In this document: positions 7,268 through 15,026 of the stretch, one piece after another
Numbering within the stretch: the stretch's first letter is position 1
Layout of the letters: every line of letters starts with the position of its first letter
DNA from: Gammaproteobacteria bacterium
GTDB taxonomy: Bacteria; Pseudomonadota; Gammaproteobacteria; Steroidobacterales; Woeseiaceae
Assembly (NCBI GenBank): GCA_029881055.1
Contig: JAOUNH010000007.1
Coordinates: 1 to 34,065 of the forward strand
Length of the DNA stretch: 34,065 nucleotides
Direction: 5' to 3'
The notes under the pieces: generated by a model
The model's input: only the letters and a program-made list of their open reading frames with translations
Databases searched by the model: none
Told to the model about the DNA's origin: nothing
Translations under genes and position numbers: made by a program

Positions 7268-8623
7268 ATGATGAATTGCAAATCCATTGTGTTGGGGCTT
7301 GGCGTTGCGTCGCTGTTCTGTTGCCTGCCCGCCGCCCAAGGTGCGGCGGAAACGGAGCCCAAACAAAAAGGTGAATACGGGCAGGTCGACCTGACAGCCG
7401 ATGAGTATCACCTGATTGAAACCTCAGAGGAGATGCACGACCAGCTTGAACGACGCGGCTTGCGGCACAGCAACCGCCGGCTCGAGGCGTGGATGCAGAC
7501 AATTGGCCAGAGCCTTGCGCCGGAACCCACCGATTTCTATCAGGAATACCGCTTCTACCTGTTACACGACCCATCGCCCAATGCCTTCGCGCTACCGGAC
7601 GGCCAGATCTACGTGCATACGGGACTGATCAGCCGCTTGCAGACTGAGGCGCAGCTGGCGACCTTGCTCGCGCACGAGATCAATCATGTTGCCGGCCACC
7701 ATGGCGTGTTGGCTTATCGCTCACAGCGCAAGAAAGCCGCCGCGGGCATTTTCTTCAGTATTGCCGGGGCGTTGGCCGGTGGTTGGGGTGAGGTTGCAGG
7801 GCTGATGGTTAACGTGGGGCTCGTCTCCTCCGTGTATGGCTATAGCCGCGAGCTGGAGCAGGAAGCCGATATCAAGGGATACGAACGGATGTTGCAGGCC
7901 GGCTATGACGTGCGCGAGATGCACAAGCTCTTTGAGATACTGGGTCAGGATTTCGAGGGCCTGAATCCGCGCATTGGCGGCAAATGGAGCACACATCCCG
8001 ATCTCGCCTTGCGTGGCCAGTACACGGCCGAGCTCGCGGCGAGTACACCCGAAGAGACGCTCGCCGGCTTGCGCCTCGGCGATGACAGTTTTCGTCGTCG
8101 CGTACGGCCGGTGGCGCTGGAAACAGTGCGCGATTACATCCTGGCCGATTATCCGAAAACCGCGTTGGAGCTCGCCCGGTACCTGGTCACCGAGGATTCG
8201 GATGATGCCGGCGGACATGTGGCGACGGGGCACTCCTACATCGCCCTGGGAGCAAGATCCGAATTTGCCGCCGAAGCGCAGTTGACCGACAAAGAAAAGA
8301 AGCAGCAAGTCAAAATCCGTTCCAAGCTGACGCGCGATGAATTGCATGCGCAGGCTGAACAATCACCGGAGGCCAAAACCATCATCGAGCATAATCTCGC
8401 TGCGGCCGAAGCCGCGTACAGGATCGCGCTGGAACTGGATCAGGGCGCGGCCGAGGCACACGCCGGTCTCGGCGAAATCTACCTGAGGCGTGGCTTGCAC
8501 CGCGACTCCGCACGCGAGTTGATGACCTACCTGAAGCTGCGTCCGGACGCGCCGGATCGAAACATCGTTATGGATGACCTGCGTGACATCGCACAACAAA
8601 TTAAAACTGCAACCGGAGAATGA
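7268..8623 (+). CDS. Exported M48-family metalloprotease with TPR-like C-terminus (BepA-like)
   Basis: This 451-residue protein has a signal peptide (hydrophobic residues 7-25). The M48 zinc-protease domain carries HEINH at 136-140 and a downstream ELEQEAD at 195-201 that should supply the third zinc ligand. A glycine-rich hydrophobic stretch (about 160-188) lies between them, as in BepA/YfgC-type enzymes. The C-terminal third contains helical repeats resembling TPRs (AAEAAYRIALELDQGAAEAH and the following unit). E. coli BepA (487 residues) is a periplasmic chaperone-protease that monitors outer-membrane protein assembly, and this protein has a similar layout and size. A housekeeping envelope quality-control role is likely. 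Its stop is one base before the start codon of the next gene, which indicates co-transcription. Confidence 0.9.
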   Translation: MMNCKSIVLGLGVASLFCCLPAAQGAAETEPKQKGEYGQVDLTADEYHLIETSEEMHDQLERRGLRHSNRRLEAWMQTIGQSLAPEPTDFYQEYRFYLLHDPSPNAFALPDGQIYVHTGLISRLQTEAQLATLLAHEINHVAGHHGVLAYRSQRKKAAAGIFFSIAGALAGGWGEVAGLMVNVGLVSSVYGYSRELEQEADIKGYERMLQAGYDVREMHKLFEILGQDFEGLNPRIGGKWSTHPDLALRGQYTAELAASTPEETLAGLRLGDDSFRRRVRPVALETVRDYILADYPKTALELARYLVTEDSDDAGGHVATGHSYIALGARSEFAAEAQLTDKEKKQQVKIRSKLTRDELHAQAEQSPEAKTIIEHNLAAAEAAYRIALELDQGAAEAHAGLGEIYLRRGLHRDSARELMTYLKLRPDAPDRNIVMDDLRDIAQQIKTATGE

Positions 8624-8624
8624 A

Positions 8625-9503
8625 ATGAGCAACTCAAGTCGATGCGGAAATTTTGCGCGCGCAGTTACAGGGCTTCTGGTGCTCCTGGCGAGCCTGCCAG
8701 CCAGCGCGGGCGAATTCATGACGCCCGAGTTTGCACGTGGCGAGTATCGGCCGATGTCCATGGTGCTGATTCCGCCGTTGGCCGAGGTCATGAAAGACAA
8801 GGCGACCACGACCGAAAGCATGGTCGCGGAGGCAGCCGGGCTGGAAGACGCCGCGGGTCTGGTTCTGCGCGAGCAGTTGCGGGCGAAAGGCTACGAGCTT
8901 CGTATTTTGTCGGTAGACCAGGTGAACGCTGATCCGGTGCTGCGACAAATGGTGCGCAGCTTGAACGAACGTTACGATGCCGACATCGTGCAAGCGATGA
9001 AGAAGCCGAAGGATATCCGTATTCGCCGCTACAACTTCGGCGATGAAGCAAAGGTCCTCGCGGCGAGACTCGATGCTGACGCTCTGATTGTGAGCAGAAT
9101 AACGGCCAGCGGTGCGACCGGAGGCCAGAAAACCATGGCCGTCCTGATCGGCGGAAGCATGGGTTACGCAGCGGTGAGTATGGGACTGGTCGCCGGCGAT
9201 AACGGCGATCTCGAAGCCTTCTTCGACGGTGCCGTCGGTAACATGTCGCCCGAAAAACTGGAGCGCGAGCCTAAGGAAGTCATGTCGAAAATCACGGCGA
9301 CGGCCCTGAAGAAATTCCCGGCGCACGACGCGGCGGCGAAATACAAGAAGTCATGGCCACAGAATAGCGATCGCAAAGTGCAGGACCAGGCCGCCAGCGA
9401 CGACGAGGTATTGATGGACCTGGAGGCCTTGTTCGAGGAAACACCGGAGGCCAGAGTGGCCGAACCTGAAGAGGTTGCACCGGTCGAGGAACAAATGGAT
9501 TAG
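8625..9503 (+). CDS. Exported protein of unknown function
   Basis: This 292-residue protein has an N-terminal signal peptide (probable cleavage after ASA near residue 28). A mixed alpha/beta domain spans about residues 35-170, with a strand-like SMVLIPPLAEV, a helix AAGLVLREQLRAKGYELRIL, and a later strand ADALIVSRIT. This pattern resembles the nucleotide-free Rossmann-like folds of CsgG/GNA1162-type envelope proteins. A hydrophobic glycine-rich stretch follows near 170-195, then an acidic tail rich in Glu and Asp. I do not recognise a family. ATG 8625 is preceded by GGAG at 8615-8618, and the start lies one base after the stop of the M48 protease, so the two are translationally linked and may work together in the periplasm. 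The acidic tail could mediate protein binding; this is inference. Confidence 0.8.
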   Translation: MSNSSRCGNFARAVTGLLVLLASLPASAGEFMTPEFARGEYRPMSMVLIPPLAEVMKDKATTTESMVAEAAGLEDAAGLVLREQLRAKGYELRILSVDQVNADPVLRQMVRSLNERYDADIVQAMKKPKDIRIRRYNFGDEAKVLAARLDADALIVSRITASGATGGQKTMAVLIGGSMGYAAVSMGLVAGDNGDLEAFFDGAVGNMSPEKLEREPKEVMSKITATALKKFPAHDAAAKYKKSWPQNSDRKVQDQAASDDEVLMDLEALFEETPEARVAEPEEVAPVEEQMD

Positions 9504-9536
9504 CGCGAGTATCTCTCCCGTGGCACAGTAATCACC

Positions 9537-9911
9537 ATGTCATTCCTCGGCAACATTGTCTTCTTCGTATTCGGTGGATTCGTGATCTTCCTGGGTTACC
9601 TACTCGGGGGCATTTTGTTGTGCCTGACGATCATAGGCATACCGTTCGGTTTCATGTGCTTCAGGCTCGCCGGCGGAGTCCTCGCCCCGTTCGGCCGCGA
9701 GGTTCAACAGACTAAACCGCCGGGCGGCCCGGTTGCATTGATCATGAATATCATCTGGATCATCCTGCCGGGCCTGGAACTTGCGATCATGCACCTGCTG
9801 CTCGCCTTGTTCTTTGCGCTGACCATCATCGGCATTCCAATTGCCGCACAACACATGAAGCTGGTGCCGCTGGCACTGTTGCCGTTTGGTCATGTGATGA
9901 GGGATTTGTAA
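9537..9911 (+). CDS. yccF: YccF-family inner membrane protein (DUF307)
   Basis: A 124-residue membrane protein contains two copies of the YccF signature, LTIIGIPFGFMCFRLA near residues 29-44 and LTIIGIPIAAQHMKLV near 94-109. Each sits inside a pair of hydrophobic segments. E. coli YccF is slightly longer (148 residues) and has no established molecular function. The ATG at 9537 is 33 bases after the preceding gene. No strong Shine-Dalgarno is visible (CTCTCCC precedes it), so the start is moderately sure. The internal duplication is clear even by eye. Confidence 0.92.
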   Translation: MSFLGNIVFFVFGGFVIFLGYLLGGILLCLTIIGIPFGFMCFRLAGGVLAPFGREVQQTKPPGGPVALIMNIIWIILPGLELAIMHLLLALFFALTIIGIPIAAQHMKLVPLALLPFGHVMRDL

Positions 9912-10042
9912 GGTCGCTGCAAGCCACAACGTCACCAAAGCCCAATGAAACGCTTCGCCCAAGGCTATGATTTTCAATAGCTTATAGGTCCATCGCACCG
10001 AACGACTCAAAGTTATTCAGGCCCCGTTCAGCCATACCCCGC

Positions 10043-10081
10043 TAGTTTTGGCTTCTATGAAGTGAGCGCACCCCAAAACTA
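10043..10081. repeat. Inverted repeat upstream of the envelope operon
   Basis: A perfect 9-base inverted repeat, TAGTTTTGG at 10043-10051 and CCAAAACTA at 10073-10081, lies 20 bases before the first gene of the 10101-15811 cluster. The centre-to-centre distance is 30 bases, about three helical turns. It could be a repressor operator or a leader hairpin that ends 5 bases before the AAGGA ribosome-binding site. The rest of the 189-base gap (9912-10100) holds no gene, and I see no convincing sigma-70 promoter in it. Confidence 0.5.
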
Positions 10082-10100
10082 ACAACAAGGACATGGCGAC

Positions 10101-10964
10101 ATGAACGTCTTCCAGGTTCGGCCGGCAGCCGAAGTATCCATTGCCCCGCAATTCCCCGCTGCTTTTACGCGGATCTTCTTGCTTTCACTACTTGTTTCGC
10201 TGCTCCTGGTCGTTACGGCGCAGGCGCAGGCACCGACGATCAAACTGTTTCCGACGACGGTCGTCGAAGACCTCCGCCAAACCAGTTTCGTCGCGAAAGA
10301 GATGGAAACCGGTTTGCAGGAAGTCATCGGGCGGCTTGATCAGCAACAGCAGCTCTACCAGGAGAGCAAGTGCGACGGCGCCGAGTCGGATCCCGGCTGC
10401 CAGCGGCTCGCCAAGCAACTGGGTGCGACCTACCTCGACATGCTCGGCATCATGGAAGAACGCCTGCCGGACATGGAACACACCGTTAACAACACGCGCC
10501 TTAGCCTGGAAAAACGGCTGCGCAGTGAGCTTGGCAACAAGATGACGTCGTGGACTTTGCAGGAAACCCTCCTGGGCGGAAATCCGCAGGCGGAGTCCGC
10601 CGCCGCGACGCCATCCATGCGCGGCAAGTCCGGCATGCGGCTGAGCGAGAGGTTTCGCCAGTACTACCAGCTGGTCGCGTCTTCAAGCAGCCAGACGGAC
10701 CAGTCCCTTGCCGTCCTCGCGTCCGACATTTATCTCGACATGGATGAGACAAGCGTCCTGATCGCCCGTACGCGCGAGGAAATCGCACGCGCGACCCTTA
10801 TCGAACAGCTTAACCAGTCATTCGGCACGATTACGCCGGAGATGATGGAGGTTGTCGGCGGTGTGAAGTCGATCCTGTTCGGCGATGAGGCATCGCAGGT
10901 GCAGGTCGCAGGACCACCGCCTGGCAGTATTGAACAGGCCTATCGCAGCCCGCTGGAAAACTGA
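10101..10964 (+). CDS. Exported helical (coiled-coil) protein, first gene of the envelope cluster
   Basis: This 287-residue protein has a long positively charged N-region and a hydrophobic core at residues 24-40, with a probable signal cleavage after AQA near 41-43. The mature part is mostly helical. A Gln- and Glu-rich heptad-like segment covers about residues 55-150 (for example VIGRLDQQQQLYQE), with a probable disulfide pair around the SKCDGAESDPGC segment. A second helical half covers 170-265. No known domain is recognised. ATG 10101 is preceded by AAGGA at 10087-10091 with good spacing. It is followed 16 bases later by the lipoprotein gene and appears to open a seven-gene operon. The helical, elongated nature would suit a periplasmic arm or adaptor for the motor-like proteins encoded downstream; that is inference. 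Confidence 0.85.
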   Translation: MNVFQVRPAAEVSIAPQFPAAFTRIFLLSLLVSLLLVVTAQAQAPTIKLFPTTVVEDLRQTSFVAKEMETGLQEVIGRLDQQQQLYQESKCDGAESDPGCQRLAKQLGATYLDMLGIMEERLPDMEHTVNNTRLSLEKRLRSELGNKMTSWTLQETLLGGNPQAESAAATPSMRGKSGMRLSERFRQYYQLVASSSSQTDQSLAVLASDIYLDMDETSVLIARTREEIARATLIEQLNQSFGTITPEMMEVVGGVKSILFGDEASQVQVAGPPPGSIEQAYRSPLEN

Positions 10965-10980
10965 TTCCCGGAGAAATGAA

Positions 10981-11526
10981 ATGAACTTCAATTACTCAAT
11001 CGTTCGAGCGCTGGCTTTACTGATGACAGGCGGCATGTTGCTTGCGTCCTGCGCCAGCTCACCGCCGCCCTGTGACGGCCCACAAACGAAGAACCTCGAC
11101 GCCGCGATCGGCGACGTAAAGGAAAGCCTGGTTGCCGGATGCTCCGCGCACTTCGAGGCCTACTACGATGATTTGCTGGAGATCGCCGAGGGCAACCCGA
11201 AGCATGAAAACAAGCGCTTGTTCAGCGACTTCCTCGTCTGGGCCAGCGACGAGGGTATTCTCAGCCAGCGCCAGGCACGCGACTACTACAATCGTTACTT
11301 CAACGTGAAGTTCGTTTCACTGCAGAGCGACTACAACAATTGTTCACACACCTGCCCACGGCGCGGCAAGGTCATGCTCGATATGCAACGCGAACTTTCC
11401 GACAAGGAACGCGGCCTGCTGAAAGTGAGCATGGACAATGCCGGCTACTACCGCGCGGACGAGCTTTACCAGGAAGTCGAGCTTGTGCTTGAGGCTACCT
11501 GTACAGCCTGTTCCGCCGGCCAATAG
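10981..11526 (+). CDS. Cysteine-rich lipoprotein
   Basis: This 181-residue protein has a lipoprotein signal peptide ending in the lipobox L-A-S-C, with Cys24 as the lipidated residue. Six more cysteines follow (31, 54, 121, 125, 174, 177), including a C-x3-C and a C-x2-C pair, so periplasmic disulfides or metal binding are likely. The residues after the lipidated cysteine are Ala and Ser rather than Asp, which favours outer-membrane sorting by the Lol pathway. A helical middle region (60-110) is rich in aromatic residues. The start ATG 10981 follows a GGAG at good spacing. I do not recognise a family. Within the cluster it could serve as the outer-membrane anchor, analogous in position but not in sequence to Pal in the Tol system. 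Confidence 0.85.
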   Translation: MNFNYSIVRALALLMTGGMLLASCASSPPPCDGPQTKNLDAAIGDVKESLVAGCSAHFEAYYDDLLEIAEGNPKHENKRLFSDFLVWASDEGILSQRQARDYYNRYFNVKFVSLQSDYNNCSHTCPRRGKVMLDMQRELSDKERGLLKVSMDNAGYYRADELYQEVELVLEATCTACSAGQ

Positions 11527-11536
11527 GTACTGCACG

Positions 11537-12208
11537 ATGATTTCCGCCGGGCGGAGCGCTGGTTTCATGGAAGGTCTGACCGTGGGCATGTTTGGTTCCG
11601 CGGTCGGCGCCGGCTCTGCGCTCTATCTTATGCGGCGCAATGACTTCGTTTCCTTCTCGCCCGATCGACTGCCGAGTATCGATCCGTGGCTCGACTGGGC
11701 CTTCGCGAATCTGGGCATGTCGATACCGGTATTCGCCGCGATCCTCGTTGCTTACGTTGTCAGCCTGCGCCGTTTGCGCGCGCGTCTCGACAGCGAACGG
11801 CCGATTGACGAGATCGTACAACTCGACCATCTGACGGATATGTGGACGACGCTGTTCTTTGGCACCGGAGTCATCTGGACGGCTATCGGCATGCGCAGTG
11901 CGCTGCTTTTCGCGTTGGGCGATCCTGACTCGACGATTCAACAAGGCGCCTTTGCTGTCCTGCAAAGAATGGTGGACGGCGGAATTTTGCTTGCACTCTC
12001 GACCACGATCTTCGGCGGTGTTGGTGGCTACCTGATGCGCGTCTACAAATCCGTAGCCATCGGTACACGATTACAACAGCGTTACGACAGGGCTGCCCGC
12101 GTCGATACTTCGAGCATGCGCGAATCGCTCGAGCGCATTGAGAAACGCCTGTGCACACCGAAGGACAATGACTCGGCTGCCAGCGCCACAACGGAAGAGC
12201 CGTCGTGA
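11537..12208 (+). CDS. Divergent MotA/TolQ/ExbB-like proton channel subunit
   Basis: This 223-residue protein has four hydrophobic segments: about residues 11-31, 58-78, 104-127 and 147-168. The last two resemble the ion-conducting helices of the MotA/TolQ/ExbB superfamily: TGVIWTAIG at 110-118, then LLALSTTIFGGVGGYLMR at 151-168, joined by a short loop containing AFAVLQRMVDGG. Small residues and the Thr156-Thr157 pair sit where MotA/TolQ proteins carry polar pore residues. A basic segment of about 25 residues (79-103) lies between the two halves, and a charged cytoplasmic tail with a short coiled coil (190-207) ends the protein. The following gene encodes an ExbD/TolR-like partner and overlaps this stop codon, which is the standard order for such motors. 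Sequence divergence from TolQ and ExbB is large. The superfamily call rests on topology, the two motifs and the neighbour. Confidence 0.72.
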   Translation: MISAGRSAGFMEGLTVGMFGSAVGAGSALYLMRRNDFVSFSPDRLPSIDPWLDWAFANLGMSIPVFAAILVAYVVSLRRLRARLDSERPIDEIVQLDHLTDMWTTLFFGTGVIWTAIGMRSALLFALGDPDSTIQQGAFAVLQRMVDGGILLALSTTIFGGVGGYLMRVYKSVAIGTRLQQRYDRAARVDTSSMRESLERIEKRLCTPKDNDSAASATTEEPS

Positions 12209-12972
12209 TGCGCTCCCCGCTGTTTTACCCGTTGAATCGCGGCGGTGACGCCGACGCAGGCGGTGCAGCGGAATTACAAACCGATGTCATGCGTTTCATG
12301 GCGATATTGTCGCTGTGCCTGGTAGCCATTTTTGCGCTGGTGCAAAGCATACCGTTGTCCCCCGCCGCGGACGAACCGGCACCAAAGCAGGAGGTCACGC
12401 CGGTCGTAAACGAGGCGGTTACAGAAATAGCTCCTGCAGAAGAAGTCAGCGCATTGGTCAGGCCCAAACGCATCCAGCATGAATTACCGACAGCGGCTGT
12501 TTCTTTATCGCGACCGCGTCCATCACCGGTCACCGAAACACCCGAGCCTGCGCCATCGGCAAGCGTGACTGCACCTCCGCCTGTTGCCGAAGCACCAACG
12601 CAAGCAGCGGACCCTGCCGAGATTGGTTTCACCCTGCGATTCGAAAACGATACGGCGCTGACGCGGCTGGTAGAGCAACAGGTCGTCGGGTTTTATGCCA
12701 TCGGAGCCGATAGTGCATTTCGCCTGTCAATCGATGGAAACGCGATCAGTTTCTGGCCGGCATCGATTCCCGGCCAGTTTCATGAAATGGACAGTGCAAC
12801 GGTCCCCGAAGCAGTGCTGGGCGCGTACCGGCGTAGCAACGGCGCTCCGGACATTCGGTGGGGCGTGACACTGCCGGCGAAAATGTCACGCGACCTGAAT
12901 GACTACCTGGGTGCCGAGACCGGCGGCTCACTGATTATCGCCGCCAGTGGCGACATCAACCTGAGGCAATGA
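12208..12972 (+). CDS. ExbD/TolR-like bitopic protein
   Basis: This 254-residue protein has a short cytoplasmic N-terminus, one transmembrane helix (about residues 27-47), a proline-rich periplasmic linker (55-135) and a folded C-terminal domain (about 140-254). An aspartate at position 26 sits exactly at the membrane entry in the motif TDVMRFMAILSLCLVAIF. ExbD and TolR have the same arrangement (a DVM/DVL at the start of the helix), where the Asp carries protons. The C-terminal domain ends with SGGS-like strand residues and DINLRQ; it is larger than a TolR domain and I see no OmpA-like peptidoglycan-binding motif. The ATG overlaps the preceding stop by one base (TGATG), so it is coupled to the channel subunit. 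A GTG one codon upstream is an alternative start. The proline-rich linker also recalls TonB. Confidence 0.72.
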   Translation: MRSPLFYPLNRGGDADAGGAAELQTDVMRFMAILSLCLVAIFALVQSIPLSPAADEPAPKQEVTPVVNEAVTEIAPAEEVSALVRPKRIQHELPTAAVSLSRPRPSPVTETPEPAPSASVTAPPPVAEAPTQAADPAEIGFTLRFENDTALTRLVEQQVVGFYAIGADSAFRLSIDGNAISFWPASIPGQFHEMDSATVPEAVLGAYRRSNGAPDIRWGVTLPAKMSRDLNDYLGAETGGSLIIAASGDINLRQ

Positions 12973-12973
12973 G

Positions 12974-14464
12974 ATGCTGGGTTGGCGACAAACATTCGTG
13001 CTCACCGTCACAAGCATACTTGCGGTTTCGGCTCACGGTGCTTCATTCGAGGCGGATCTCGAGCAGTGGATAGCCCGTGACCTGACACCTTACGTAGCTG
13101 AGCAACTGACGTCGCAAGCGCGCTTTCGTAATGAGTCCATTCGTTTTGTCGTGTTGTCGGGCGAAAACCCGCAGTCCGCCGCCAGCGAACTCGCCCTGAA
13201 AATTCGCGACCGTATGCGAGATGCCGTGGCGAACGAACCGGGACTGCGAGTTGTATTGCAACACGATACCCTGTCCGCCACCGAAGCAGGCCACCTGGAT
13301 TGCACGAAGGACAGAGTGCACTACTACATCGGCGTGAATGTCATTGCCGAGCAACGCGGCCTGGTCAGCATCGACATTCGGGCACTCGATATCGAAGATC
13401 AAAGCTGGGTGGCCGGTTTTACGCGCTCGTGGCGTGGTTACCTGGATGCCAGTCAGCGACGTCAACTGGATCACCTGGTCGCCGACCCGACTCTGCGCGG
13501 CGCACGCGGCGCCCCGTATAGCGAATCGCAGTTCGACCTGCTTGCCGCGCACCTGGCGCACGAGCTTGCGTGTTCCCTGCTGCGTCAGACATCCGGCGAG
13601 TACGTTGTTGCGGGGCTGCCGGGCAAGCCGGACGCTAATGCCGACGGGGCCATGCTGGAACTCGTCAGTAACAACCTCGCCGAATTCCGGGCCCTGCAGT
13701 TTGCGGCTTCGGATGCCGATGCAAATTCGGTCATAGAAGGCAAGGCGCACCTGATCGCCAATGAGCTCTACCAATACTGGATTACGATCAGGCCGAAAGA
13801 CACTGATCCTTCACTTCCGACTCTGAGCGCGAGTGCTTATATTCGCGTCACCGACAAGTACTCCAATGCCGCCTTGATTCCCACGGTGACGGTCGCACTT
13901 GCGAGAACGTCCGAGCAATTTGTCGACAATTTCAGCATTGTTGCACTTCGCGACAAAAACGCATGCCAGGCACCCACGTTTCAGCGCCAGAATTCCGGCA
14001 TGTTCGACAGCCGCTATTCGTCCAGCGAGTGTTTCGCACTGCAGGTCGACACAGCCGACGACGCAATACTGTTTTTCCTGAATCACCAACTGAATAACGG
14101 CCTGGTGCGCCTTGCCGACAAAGACTGCCGTGATCGCACCGATGCAAAAATTGCACTTGAGGGCGATCAGTTTCGCTACCCGTTGCCCGCCGATACGTTG
14201 ATGTCCGCCTCCTGGACCGCAACCGACGGCTGGCAGCTCTCACCGGATCAGGACACTTACTACGCCATTGCAGTAACGGATTCCAGGGCGGCCCGCGCGA
14301 TATCGAAGCACATTGCCACATTGCCGAAACGCTGCACTTCGTCTGTGCGCCAGGGACTTGAAGGCACCGAACTCAAGGCCTGGCTGGAAAAATTCGCGGC
14401 AATCTCCGGGCGCTGGGAACAGGCGATTGACTGGCGTGCGGTGCGTGTCCGCAACGTCTACTGA
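12974..14464 (+). CDS. Large exported protein of the envelope cluster, unknown function
   Basis: This 496-residue protein has a signal peptide (hydrophobic residues 8-20, likely cleaved after HGA near 23). The first half contains an alpha/beta region beginning FEADLEQWIARDLTPYVAEQL, then a strand (IRFVVLSGEN) and a helix, and later HYYIGVNVIAEQRGLVSIDIRALD. This order loosely recalls FlgO/LpoB/CsgG-type periplasmic domains, but I cannot assign a family. The second half (about 260-440) is beta-rich. Six cysteines suggest disulfide bonds. The start codon follows the ExbD/TolR-like stop with one base between, so it is tightly coupled. It is the largest component of the cluster and a likely effector or load of the proton-driven motor; this is inference from position only. 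Confidence 0.85.
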   Translation: MLGWRQTFVLTVTSILAVSAHGASFEADLEQWIARDLTPYVAEQLTSQARFRNESIRFVVLSGENPQSAASELALKIRDRMRDAVANEPGLRVVLQHDTLSATEAGHLDCTKDRVHYYIGVNVIAEQRGLVSIDIRALDIEDQSWVAGFTRSWRGYLDASQRRQLDHLVADPTLRGARGAPYSESQFDLLAAHLAHELACSLLRQTSGEYVVAGLPGKPDANADGAMLELVSNNLAEFRALQFAASDADANSVIEGKAHLIANELYQYWITIRPKDTDPSLPTLSASAYIRVTDKYSNAALIPTVTVALARTSEQFVDNFSIVALRDKNACQAPTFQRQNSGMFDSRYSSSECFALQVDTADDAILFFLNHQLNNGLVRLADKDCRDRTDAKIALEGDQFRYPLPADTLMSASWTATDGWQLSPDQDTYYAIAVTDSRAARAISKHIATLPKRCTSSVRQGLEGTELKAWLEKFAAISGRWEQAIDWRAVRVRNVY

Positions 14465-14474
14465 GGTCGGTCCA

Positions 14475-15026
14475 ATGTTCAGATTACTAGGTTTTCTCAT
14501 CGGCTCAGCGATCTCCATCGCCGTCATTTTGCTGGTCACGGGACTTCCTGAATTCCACAGTCAGAGTTCGGAAATTGACCAGCAGCGCTTCGACGAGGCC
14601 GTCGAAAAGCTGATGGCCAGGAAAGTCGATGCGCAGAGAGCAGGCCAGGTGACGCCTGCGGTAGTCACCGATACTGACGCCAGCGAACTGCAAACGGGGG
14701 TGCAAACCGAAGTACTGCCGGATCACGCCACAAATGATGCGGATCGCGCTGACTTGCAGCCGGCGGAACAATCAATGCAGATATCAACTGCCCTGGCAGT
14801 GGAACAAAGTCCGCAATGGTATTCGTTCTGGAATCCATTTCGCAGCCAGATTGCCGCCAGCGGATTTGTTTCCCGGCTCGAGGAAGTGACGGGTCTCGAT
14901 TATCGAGTCGTCAAGGTTAAGTCCGGTGTCTACGAAGTTGCGTTTTCCTATTTTGACGACGAAGAACGGCGTACGAAGCTGGCCGTCATATCCGACGCGA
15001 CGGGTCTCGAGCTGCCGGACTCATGA
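14475..15026 (+). CDS. Bitopic membrane protein with SPOR-like C-terminal domain
   Basis: This 183-residue protein has an N-terminal transmembrane helix (residues 3-22), a disordered acidic linker rich in Thr, Asp and Gln (about 30-112), and a small C-terminal domain (about 115-180). That domain has a helix FVSRLEEVTG (131-140), a strand YRVVKVK, a turn, a strand VYEVAFSYFD (152-161), and a helix. This alpha/beta order resembles SPOR-type peptidoglycan-binding domains, and a closely similar pattern occurs at the C-terminus of the next protein. The ATG lies 10 bases after the previous stop, and its own stop overlaps the next start as ATGA. It probably tethers the cytoplasmic membrane to the cell wall or to the transglycosylase. 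Confidence 0.8.
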   Translation: MFRLLGFLIGSAISIAVILLVTGLPEFHSQSSEIDQQRFDEAVEKLMARKVDAQRAGQVTPAVVTDTDASELQTGVQTEVLPDHATNDADRADLQPAEQSMQISTALAVEQSPQWYSFWNPFRSQIAASGFVSRLEEVTGLDYRVVKVKSGVYEVAFSYFDDEERRTKLAVISDATGLELPDS

